NCBI RefSeq assembly: GCF_016892765.1
Contig: NZ_JAFEMD010000030.1
Location: 1-64,000 of the forward strand
Direction of reading: 5' to 3'
DNA: 64,000 nucleotides
DNA from: Microvirga arvi
GTDB taxonomy: Bacteria; Pseudomonadota; Alphaproteobacteria; Rhizobiales; Beijerinckiaceae
Of the stretch, positions 15,641 to 23,251 are shown piece after piece (position 1 is the first letter of the stretch; every line of letters begins with the position of its first letter). The translations under genes were made by a program, and so were the position numbers. The notes under the pieces are model-generated. The model ran no database searches. It was not told where the DNA came from and saw only the letters and a list, made by a program, of their open reading frames with translations.

Positions 15641-17621
15641 TCGCAGGGATCCTTTCGGCCAGGCGCTCCAGCATGAGAACGCTCAAGTCATCGTCCAGGG
15701 TTTCAGAGCCCCGCCAGTTCCGCAAGACCTCATCGAGCCGGTCAAGCAGCACGGAGCTTGGCTCCGCGGCGGTATCGCGCACGAGAGTGCGCAAGCGCGC
15801 TTCGGAAAACTGCTCGCCGTCCTGGCCTTCAGCCTCGACCAATCCATCCGAGTAGACGAAGAGCCGGTCACCCGGCCCAAGGTCGAACTCGACTCTTTCG
15901 TAAGAAGCGGCAGGGATCATTCCGATAGGGAACCCTCCGTCGCCGATTACCTCCACGGTCCCATCGGAACGGATCACCAGCGGCGACGGATGGCCCGCTT
16001 GAATGATGCTGGCACGCCGGGAGCGAGCATCGATCTCGCCCAGGATCATCGTAAAATAGGGCAGATCCTCCGGCCATTCCTCGTTGATATGCACGGCGAT
16101 CTCTTCAAGCGGCGTACCTTGGGTCCGCGTCAAGATCGCCTGCGACAGGGCATGGTGACAGGCAACGGACACAAGAGCAGCCGGAGCACCGTGGCCGGCA
16201 ACATCGACTTGGAAGAATCCGACCGCGCCGTCGTTGCGCCGCACCACGTTGTAGGTGTCGCCGGCAATGAGACTCGAGGGGCGGAACAGGCCGCGATATT
16301 CAACACCCTCGACCGTCGAGGATGGCGGAAGCATTGTTCTTTGAATGACCGCAGCAGCCTCAAGATCCTTCTGAAGCTGGCCGTAGGCATCACGCAGGCG
16401 GGCATGGAGAACTTGCTTCTCGTTCTGGGTCCTCTGCCGCTGAATCGCATTGGCTTTGAAGACCCGAAGCGCGTCGTTCATCTCCCCGATTTCGTCCGCC
16501 CGAGTGGAACGTGGCAGGGGAATTTCCAAATCATTATCCGCCAGCCTGAGCATGGCCTGACTGAGGCCTTCCAATGGCTGAACCACCCGTCGGCGTACGA
16601 CCAGGATGCTGGCGAGCACGGCCGTTGCCCCCAGCAGGAGCAGGGCAGACCATAGGGCCACCAATCTTTGAGCGCGACTCAGTTCCGCTTCAAGCCGATC
16701 CCGCGAACTGCCAAGGAGTTCCTGCTGCATCAGCGCGATGCTGCTGAGAGTTCTCCCTGTCGATTCATACCATTCCTCAGGGCCCAGCGCGGGCGGCACT
16801 TTTCCAAGGAGAGCGGCCAACAAAGTTTTTTGAAGAGGTGCGAAGGTGGAGCTGTAATTCTCATGGGTCGATGAAACCGCCTTCTTGACGCTCTCGCCCA
16901 GCGACGCGGCCATTTGGCCGGAGATCAGCTCCCACGAGAGCTCTGCGCGCCCGGCGTTCTGACTGATCGCGTTAACCTCGAGAGCGCCGATGTCCGTTGG
17001 ATTTCCAAGAGCTCGGCTCATCAGCGCCTGATTGCGGGCAATGCTCTCACTGAGGATTGCCCCGAAGGTTCTCAAATTGGCCTCGGTTCGGAGGATTGGG
17101 TCCAGAGGCCTTTCCCGTTGCAGAATGGTCATTCGCGATGACTGCAGTTCTTCGACGAGGCGCGTCGCCTCCTGGAACCAGCGCGGCGCGAATTTCTCGC
17201 CCCTTGCCCCCTCCGCTGGCCCCAGATAGTCGTCCGCCTGCTGCCTGAGGGCCGTGATCTCCCGGCGAATCCGCGATAGGGACTCCAGGTTGCTGCTGGT
17301 GTTGATCAAGGATCCCTGTGTTGCCGCGATCTTGCGCTCGGCTGCGCTCAACAGATCATCGACCTGTCGTCGCGTATCGCGGAGTTCCATGACACCGCTG
17401 GCTGCGTTTCTTTGCCCGATGAGCAGCACATATGTCTGGCTGCGCTCACTGGCCATGGCATCGGTGCCAAGCAGAAGCTGCTCCCGGACGGTATTTGACG
17501 CCACCATCCTTTGCGCGGTCTGATATTCGAGCACTTCGTCCCGAATCTGAGACGCGACAGCGATCAGCAAGGCAGCGCCGAGGATTGCCGTCAGGATCAA
17601 CAGGATGTGGCGGATCTTCAT
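15627..17621 (-). CDS. membrane-bound SpoIIE/RsbU-type serine phosphatase with HAMP domain
   Basis: A 664-residue sensor phosphatase. An N-terminal membrane segment (about 6-24) and a second (about 323-345) enclose a helical periplasmic sensor of about 300 residues; HAMP follows (about 346-400), then a coiled linker and a PP2C/SpoIIE domain (about 430-655). Metal-site motifs are IAGDTYNV, DVAGHGAPAALVS, VYSDGLVEA and LDDDLSVL. The first motif reads GDTYN where most relatives have GGDxYD, so one outer ligand position is changed; the other acidic residues are intact. It should dephosphorylate the STAS protein encoded next and so activate the switch in response to an envelope signal. Confidence 0.88.
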   Translation of the reverse strand: MKIRHILLILTAILGAALLIAVASQIRDEVLEYQTAQRMVASNTVREQLLLGTDAMASERSQTYVLLIGQRNAASGVMELRDTRRQVDDLLSAAERKIAATQGSLINTSSNLESLSRIRREITALRQQADDYLGPAEGARGEKFAPRWFQEATRLVEELQSSRMTILQRERPLDPILRTEANLRTFGAILSESIARNQALMSRALGNPTDIGALEVNAISQNAGRAELSWELISGQMAASLGESVKKAVSSTHENYSSTFAPLQKTLLAALLGKVPPALGPEEWYESTGRTLSSIALMQQELLGSSRDRLEAELSRAQRLVALWSALLLLGATAVLASILVVRRRVVQPLEGLSQAMLRLADNDLEIPLPRSTRADEIGEMNDALRVFKANAIQRQRTQNEKQVLHARLRDAYGQLQKDLEAAAVIQRTMLPPSSTVEGVEYRGLFRPSSLIAGDTYNVVRRNDGAVGFFQVDVAGHGAPAALVSVACHHALSQAILTRTQGTPLEEIAVHINEEWPEDLPYFTMILGEIDARSRRASIIQAGHPSPLVIRSDGTVEVIGDGGFPIGMIPAASYERVEFDLGPGDRLFVYSDGLVEAEGQDGEQFSEARLRTLVRDTAAEPSSVLLDRLDEVLRNWRGSETLDDDLSVLMLERLAERIPANAVH

Positions 17622-17690
17622 CGATGGAGTCTGTAGCGGTATCTATGGGACAGGACTATGCCTGTAATATCGTTTTGGGACTAGGAATAG

Positions 17691-18743
17691 ATGATGCAGC
17701 ATGAGCCAAAAGCAAACAGCTTGTCGAGCGCTGCTGCTCAGAAGGGTCTGCTTTTCGGCACTGCTCTTTGCACCTCCGATCTTCAGTTGCAACCTCTCGC
17801 CGACGCAATCTTGCACAATTGCAACATCATAACGCCTGAATACGAGATGAAATGGGATGCCATTGCTCGAGATTCAGGCCGATCCGACTACTCCGCCTCC
17901 GACCAGTTGATGACGTTCTCCTCGGCAAACGGGCTGGCACTCCACGGGCACGCGCTCTGGTGGCATGAGGCGGTTCCGTCCGCACTTCGGAACGCATCCG
18001 GGAAGCGCTTCTCCGATGCCGCACTGGATCACCTGCGGACGACGGTGACCCGGTATGCCGGACAGGTGCATTCCTGGGATGTTGTGAACGAACCCCTGGA
18101 GCCCGCCCACGATCGAGGGGATGGCCTGCGCGCAACGCCCTTTCTTGGCGCCTTTGGGCCTGAATATATCGAGACCGCCTTCCGCCAAGCATCGCTTCTC
18201 GACCCCAACGCCGTTCTCGTTCTCAACGAAATGGGACTTGAATACGTCTCACCAGCGGCCGAGCGGAAGCGCCGGCAGATGCTCGCTCTGCTCGAGCGGG
18301 AGCTGGGCAGAGGCACTCCGATCGGCTGTCTGGGCATCCAGTCGCACCTCACCGCCTTGGAGCAGCCTCACGATCATCCGGAGCTGCGCGGCTTCCTTCG
18401 TGAAGTTCGCGGACTGGGCCTGAGCGTCATGGTCACCGAGATGGATGTGTCGGATCACCTTTGCCCCCGGGATCGGAAGCAGCGCGACGCCATCATTGCC
18501 GATACGTACCGGGGATATCTCGATCTCGTCCTCGACGAGGTCAGGGTTCTTGCCGTGAGCACCTGGTGCCTGTCCGACAACCGGACTTGGCTGAATGGTT
18601 TCCACCCCAGGCCCGATGGCGCCCCGCAGCGACCGCTTCTCTTCGACCGGGCCATCCGAAAAAAGCCGGCCTGGCACGCCGTCAAGGCTGCCCTCCTCCA
18701 CGAAGGGCAAGGCGCCTCCGACCCCGTTCAGGCCTCACAATAG
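17691..18743 (+). CDS. GH10 family endo-1,4-beta-xylanase-like hydrolase
   Basis: A 350-residue GH10 barrel. The acid/base is E134 in WDVVNEPL and the nucleophile E250 in VMVTEMDV; HGHALWWH and the W in STWCLSDNRTW complete the substrate cleft. GH10 enzymes cut xylan or related beta-1,4 glycans. No clear signal peptide is visible at the N terminus (MMQHEPKANSLSSAAAQ), which is odd for an enzyme acting on a polymer. It lies next to a polysaccharide synthase locus, so a role in trimming or clearing the own polymer, as BcsZ does in cellulose operons, is possible. AGGA precedes the ATG. It is divergent from the phosphatase gene. Confidence 0.88.
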   Translation: MMQHEPKANSLSSAAAQKGLLFGTALCTSDLQLQPLADAILHNCNIITPEYEMKWDAIARDSGRSDYSASDQLMTFSSANGLALHGHALWWHEAVPSALRNASGKRFSDAALDHLRTTVTRYAGQVHSWDVVNEPLEPAHDRGDGLRATPFLGAFGPEYIETAFRQASLLDPNAVLVLNEMGLEYVSPAAERKRRQMLALLERELGRGTPIGCLGIQSHLTALEQPHDHPELRGFLREVRGLGLSVMVTEMDVSDHLCPRDRKQRDAIIADTYRGYLDLVLDEVRVLAVSTWCLSDNRTWLNGFHPRPDGAPQRPLLFDRAIRKKPAWHAVKAALLHEGQGASDPVQASQ

Positions 18744-18896
18744 ACAGGCATTAACGCAAATAGGGTATTGGATAATCCGCGGCTTACCTTCAGCTGGATC
18801 CTGGATTATGAGAGTATCATAGTTACTGCCTGTTACGTCCCGTCACGATTTCCTTCTTGGAGGGGCCTCAGCGAGAAAGTCGTAGGATCCAGAGCC

Positions 18897-19403
18897 ATGT
18901 CCTTTCCGGTCGGTCCCCATGAGGAAGAGCGTCTGCGGATTCTCCTGGAGACCGGCGCTCTTGATTCCGAAACAGACCCAATCTTTGACAGGATCTGCGA
19001 CGAAGCCTGCCTGCACTTCGATGTCCCGATTTGCACGCTCACCCTGCTCGACCAGGCCCGACAGCGCATCAAGGCGGCGCAGGGCATAGAGCCGGGTGAA
19101 ACGCCGCGGAATGTTGCCTTCTGCAATTATACGATCCTGAGTGACGACGTTTTCGTGGTCCCGGACGCCCTGGAGGACGAACGCTTCAAGGACAACCCTT
19201 TCGTCACAAACCACCCCTTCATTCGCTTCTATGCGGGCGCCCCTCTGATTTTCCTGGAAAATATCAGGCTTGGCGCCCTGTGCCTGCTCGATACGAAGCC
19301 CCGCTCGTTTTCCCGCGGCGACAAGGCCGAGTTGCAGCTTTATGCGGCCAGGATCGTACGAGAGATCGCCGCGCAGGAATTCGAAAAAGCGGACCGCCGA
19401 TAG
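18897..19403 (+). CDS. GAF domain protein
   Basis: A 168-residue protein made of one GAF domain (about 20-160), a small-molecule or light sensing fold. It shares FDVPI, DERFxDNP, IRFYAGAPL and LCLLDTKPRSF with the C-terminal GAF of the permease fusion at 25974-28400, so the two are paralogues on either side of the quorum-sensing genes. The start at 18897 (MSFPVGPHEEE) is chosen over an upstream frame because it begins the conserved helix and has AGGA before it. No output domain is attached; it must act by binding a partner or be a stand-alone sensor. Confidence 0.8.
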   Translation: MSFPVGPHEEERLRILLETGALDSETDPIFDRICDEACLHFDVPICTLTLLDQARQRIKAAQGIEPGETPRNVAFCNYTILSDDVFVVPDALEDERFKDNPFVTNHPFIRFYAGAPLIFLENIRLGALCLLDTKPRSFSRGDKAELQLYAARIVREIAAQEFEKADRR

Positions 19404-19487
19404 GCAGATCAATCGTCATGTCCGGACGCGGCAAAGACCTGATGAGCAATCCACAAATGCTGAAGAGGCTGACGTCAGCAGCGGGAA

Positions 19488-19510
19488 ATCTGCGACGGGT
19501 CACCGCAGAT
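19488..19510. terminator. possible terminator hairpin between convergent genes
   Basis: ATCTGCG (19488-19494) pairs with CGCAGAT (19504-19510) across a nine-base loop, between the end of the GAF gene and the end of the rpfF-like gene. There is no T-tract, so termination is only a suggestion. Confidence 0.4.
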
Positions 19511-19556
19511 CCTTGAGTGCGAGCATGCATGGGCCTGTGATCTGCCCTGCACCTCG

Positions 19557-20525
19557 TCATTTCTTATCCTGACTGCCCAGACGCCGCTCCTGGGCAGCGA
19601 CGAGCCGCATCATCTTGCGCAGGTCATGCTCTTCCAGGTTCATCGCAGCATCCAGCCAGATATCAACGACGTCCCTCAGCTCTTCGTATGGCAGCGGATT
19701 GACACGCCGCTTCATCCGATAGATCGCCTTATGCGCATTATGCCTTCGTCTGCTGCGGGCGATATAATCCTGAACTGCATTCTCGCCTTGACCGTCCTCA
19801 GCAAGGACGTCGACGACCCCGAGACGATGGAGCTCCTCAGCGGTGTAGACGCTGCCACTCATGATGAGCTTCTCAGCGGCCGCGGCGCCGATCTTACGGG
19901 ACAGAAAACTGTATGCTCCCATGCCGGGGAACAGATTGAACAGCACCTCCGGCAAGCCCATCTTGGCGCTCTTCTCGGCGACGAGCACATCGAAGGAGAG
20001 CGCACATTCAAATCCCCCGCCCAGGGCGTCACCTTGAACCAGCGCGATCGTAATCAGAGGCGTATGAAACGCCATGGCATTTCCATAAACCACGTCGATG
20101 CAGGCATAGGCATACTCCCGCAGGCCCTCATAATCCCTGCGCCGAATGCAATCCGCGAAATAAATGAGGTTTCCGCCGAAGTTATACACGCCTGGAGTCT
20201 GCGAGGCGGCGACGAAGTAATCCAGATGCTGGCGGTTTCCCTCTTCCATGATCGCACGTATGGATTCCTGCACGCACATCATGTCACGCAGCAGTTCCAT
20301 GGTGATCATCGGATGCTGGCTCGGGCGCATGGCGGCCCAATAGATCTTCTGCTCGAAATCGAGCTTAACATCGATGTGCGGAAGCAAAAGCTTTGTAGGG
20401 TTTGGCTGAGCCGGCGCGAAGTGTTCCTTCGGCGGAGGAGCGGCGGGAGTCGGCACTTCCCGGTCGTCGATCAATTGAACGTCGGTATAGGCACGTTCAT
20501 TGGCCTTGGCCAATGGGGCTGGCAT
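19557..20525 (-). CDS. rpfF: DSF synthase, RpfF-like enoyl-CoA hydratase/thioesterase
   Basis: A 322-residue crotonase-fold enzyme. In the family, RpfF makes the diffusible signal factor, a cis-2-unsaturated fatty acid, from 3-hydroxyacyl-ACP by dehydration and thioester cleavage. The motifs GDALGGGFECALSFD and MGLPEVLFNLFPGMGAYS are those of RpfF. The two glutamates (E173 and E193 counted from the ATG at 20525) are 20 residues apart, like the E141/E161 pair of the Xanthomonas enzyme. An N-terminal extension of about 50 residues is rich in proline. ATG at 20525 has GGAG six bases upstream; the ATG at 20540 has none. It is divergent from the response regulator and RpfC-like kinase. Confidence 0.85.
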   Translation of the reverse strand: MPAPLAKANERAYTDVQLIDDREVPTPAAPPPKEHFAPAQPNPTKLLLPHIDVKLDFEQKIYWAAMRPSQHPMITMELLRDMMCVQESIRAIMEEGNRQHLDYFVAASQTPGVYNFGGNLIYFADCIRRRDYEGLREYAYACIDVVYGNAMAFHTPLITIALVQGDALGGGFECALSFDVLVAEKSAKMGLPEVLFNLFPGMGAYSFLSRKIGAAAAEKLIMSGSVYTAEELHRLGVVDVLAEDGQGENAVQDYIARSRRRHNAHKAIYRMKRRVNPLPYEELRDVVDIWLDAAMNLEEHDLRKMMRLVAAQERRLGSQDKK

Positions 20526-20540
20526 CCTGCTCTCCGTCAT

Positions 20541-21079
20541 AGAGAATTCGTGTCGACAGCGAGCTTCATCTCGCTGCGTGGTCGGCCTCGGTTGGGAAAG
20601 GCGACCTTCCTTAAGGATAATGGTCCCTTAACGCAGCCAAGGATAGTACCATCTAAGATTTGCTGAGTGCCTTGGTTAATTTATGCGAGCCCTGACTACG
20701 CCTAATGGCTCAAAGGCATCCGATCTTGGTCTCGCGCAAAGTTTATTTGAGCCGCAATAAACATCTTGCATTAACCACAGCAACAAATTTGAGAGCGGCA
20801 CAGCATCTCTCACTTACGGTATTGCGATATGAATAGTGAATTCAATAGGAGTGCTGTGTAATCTGACCTGAAATATAGTATCAGAATACTCTGGCGTTAC
20901 CTGCGTACAAACAGAAGACTTCTCAAGAGGAATGAAACGGCACGGCGCTGGTACACACATCACGATTCGTGAGCCGGTAGCAACGAAGCAGAGCAGACAC
21001 CTGGGTTGCCGACTGACCTCGCTCAGCCATCCAGGAGATCGATCCGCCTCGTAGGCCGCGGGATGCCGGGGGGCAAAAC
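20541..21079. other. long AT-richer intergenic region of the DSF locus
   Basis: This 540-base stretch separates rpfF from the divergent response-regulator gene and must hold both promoters. It is clearly richer in A and T than its surroundings. I find no convincing gene, only very short frames, and no strong hairpin. Its length is more than needed for two promoters, so a small RNA or complex regulation is possible. Confidence 0.5.
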
Positions 21080-23251
21080 ATGGCAGTGATTCTGATCCTG
21101 GATGACAAGAGCACCAATCGCAACATCTATGCCCGCCTGGCTCAGACCATCGAGGAAGGCGCGGTCGTCCATGCCGTTGCCTCGCCGAAAGAGGCCCTCG
21201 AATGGCTGAGCGGCCATTGCCCCGACCTTATCCTGACGGATTTCCGCATGCCGGGGATGGATGGTGCGGAGTTCACGCAGCACGTCCGCAGCAGCGTGAA
21301 TGGGGTCGATGTTCCGATCATCGTCATAACGGCCTACGATGACAGAGCCTTCCGGCTCCGCGCGCTGGAAGCCGGTGCTACGGATTTTCTCAGATCGCCT
21401 GTCGATCACTACGAATTTATCACCCGCGCGCGCAATCTCCTCAAGATGCAGCGTCAGCAGCAGCAAATCAAAGGTCGGGCGCAAGCGCTGGAGCAGCAAC
21501 TGCGCATCAGCGAGCGCTCCCAAGAGGAATTGGTGCGGAGCAGCCGGGAGGCACTGGCCCAGGTGATCGACACCGTGCCGGCGATGATCAGCGCGACCGA
21601 CAAGGACAGCCGGATCGTCTTCGTCAACGCCTACTTTGCCGAATTTGTAAGATCCACCCCGGAAGCTCTCATGGGGAAGCCTTTAAGTGAAGCCATTCAA
21701 AGCAACAAGCTGGAATTCAGCCTGCATGCCCACAGATCCGTCCTGAAGAACCAGCGGCCTTCCGTGAGCTTCGAGGAAAACATCACCGACACCTCAGGGG
21801 CGGCGCGCGCTTTCCTGACAACGAAAACGTCCATGCGCGAGCTTGCGGGTGGTTCGACAAGCGTTCTAACGACCTCCATCGATATAACCGAGCGAAAGCA
21901 AGCGGAAAGTACGTTACGGCACATCGCGCTGCATGATACGCTCACCGACCTGCCCAACCGGAGGATGCTCTACGACTGGATCCAACAGAAGCTCTCGGGT
22001 GAGCAGCCCCAGTTCGCCTTGCATCTCATCGATCTCGACCGTTTCAAGGCCGTGAACGATGCCCTTGGTCATGCGGGCGGCGACCGGATTCTTCAACAGG
22101 CGGCAAGCCGGCTCGTTGGAAATATGTCGAGCACAGACCTGGTCGCCAGAATGTCTGGCGACGAGTTCGTCGTCGTGCAGTCGAATGTGGGGGCCGCCGC
22201 CGACGCGGAAGAGCTTGCACGCAAGATCATCGATTCCCTCTCCTCGCCCTTCCTCCTGGACGGCCATGAGGTCAGAATCGGTTGCACGATAGGAATAGCA
22301 CTGGGTCCGCGGGATGGCGAAAGCGCCGAAAAACTCCTCAGATACGCCGACCTTGCCATGTATCAGGCAAAAGCCGAAGGAAGAAATACCGTTCGGTTCT
22401 ACTCGCCTGAGATGGACAGCATCTCATGGAACAACATCGGCTTGGAGACCGACCTTCGTAAAGCGCTTTTCGAGGAGCAGTTCATCCTTCACTATCAGCC
22501 CCAGATCGATCTGGAGAAAGGATCCATCGCAGGGGCAGAGGCACTCCTGAGATGGATCAGGCCTGAATTCGGCCTGACGCCTCCAAACGTCTTCATCGAC
22601 ATCGCCGAAGAAACAGGACTGATCAACGAGATCGGCGCCTGGGTGCTCAGGAAGGCCTGCGCACAGGCGGCCGCGTGGCAGAATCTCGGACATGCGCCGC
22701 TGCGGATCGCGGTCAACCTGTCGCCTGTCCAGTTCCTGCGCCAGGATATTGTGCAACTCGTCGAAGAGACGCTACAGGCGACAGGGTTGAAGCCGGAATA
22801 CCTTGAGCTCGAGCTCACCGAGGGCAGCCTTCTCAAGGATATCGAGAGAACCAAGCTGGTTCTCCAAAGTCTCAAGCGTCTCGGGGTGAAAATAGCCATC
22901 GACGACTTCGGCGTAGGCTTTTCCTCCCTCAGCTATCTGAAGAATTTTGCCGTCGACACCTTGAAGATCGATAGATCCTTCATTTCAAGTCTCTTGGCCG
23001 GAAGCCGTGACGAGGCGATCGTCAGAGCGATCATTTCGCTGGCCCAAAGCCTCGAATTGCGGGTGATTGCGGAGGGCGTCGAGAGCAAGCCCCAGCTTGC
23101 GTGCCTGCTCAGCCATTCCTGTGAGGAGGCTCAGGGCTATCTCTTCAGCCGCCCCGTCGCGCCCGACGTGTTTGAGATGCTGCTGAAGGAAAACCCACGT
23201 TATCTGTTTCCCAGGCAGAGCTCATCGTCCAAGAAGGCACAGAGCTCGTGA
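21080..23251 (+). CDS. response regulator with REC-PAS-GGDEF-EAL domains
   Basis: A 723-residue cyclic-di-GMP regulator. REC is at about 1-125 with phospho-acceptor D54 in LTDFRMPGMDG; a coiled linker with many Q follows, then PAS (about 158-275), GGDEF (about 283-440, motif S359-G-D-E-F) and EAL (about 462-705, E487 in AEALLRW, DDFGVGFSSLSYL, AEGVE). The residues needed for phosphodiesterase activity appear complete, and SGDEF is a variant found in active cyclases. The receiver, with GATDFLRSPVDHYEF and NLLKMQRQQQ, resembles the RpfG receiver. Its stop overlaps the kinase start by four bases (GTGA), so it is the cognate partner. In place of the HD-GYP domain of RpfG it carries PAS-GGDEF-EAL. 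Confidence 0.88.
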   Translation: MAVILILDDKSTNRNIYARLAQTIEEGAVVHAVASPKEALEWLSGHCPDLILTDFRMPGMDGAEFTQHVRSSVNGVDVPIIVITAYDDRAFRLRALEAGATDFLRSPVDHYEFITRARNLLKMQRQQQQIKGRAQALEQQLRISERSQEELVRSSREALAQVIDTVPAMISATDKDSRIVFVNAYFAEFVRSTPEALMGKPLSEAIQSNKLEFSLHAHRSVLKNQRPSVSFEENITDTSGAARAFLTTKTSMRELAGGSTSVLTTSIDITERKQAESTLRHIALHDTLTDLPNRRMLYDWIQQKLSGEQPQFALHLIDLDRFKAVNDALGHAGGDRILQQAASRLVGNMSSTDLVARMSGDEFVVVQSNVGAAADAEELARKIIDSLSSPFLLDGHEVRIGCTIGIALGPRDGESAEKLLRYADLAMYQAKAEGRNTVRFYSPEMDSISWNNIGLETDLRKALFEEQFILHYQPQIDLEKGSIAGAEALLRWIRPEFGLTPPNVFIDIAEETGLINEIGAWVLRKACAQAAAWQNLGHAPLRIAVNLSPVQFLRQDIVQLVEETLQATGLKPEYLELELTEGSLLKDIERTKLVLQSLKRLGVKIAIDDFGVGFSSLSYLKNFAVDTLKIDRSFISSLLAGSRDEAIVRAIISLAQSLELRVIAEGVESKPQLACLLSHSCEEAQGYLFSRPVAPDVFEMLLKENPRYLFPRQSSSSKKAQSS

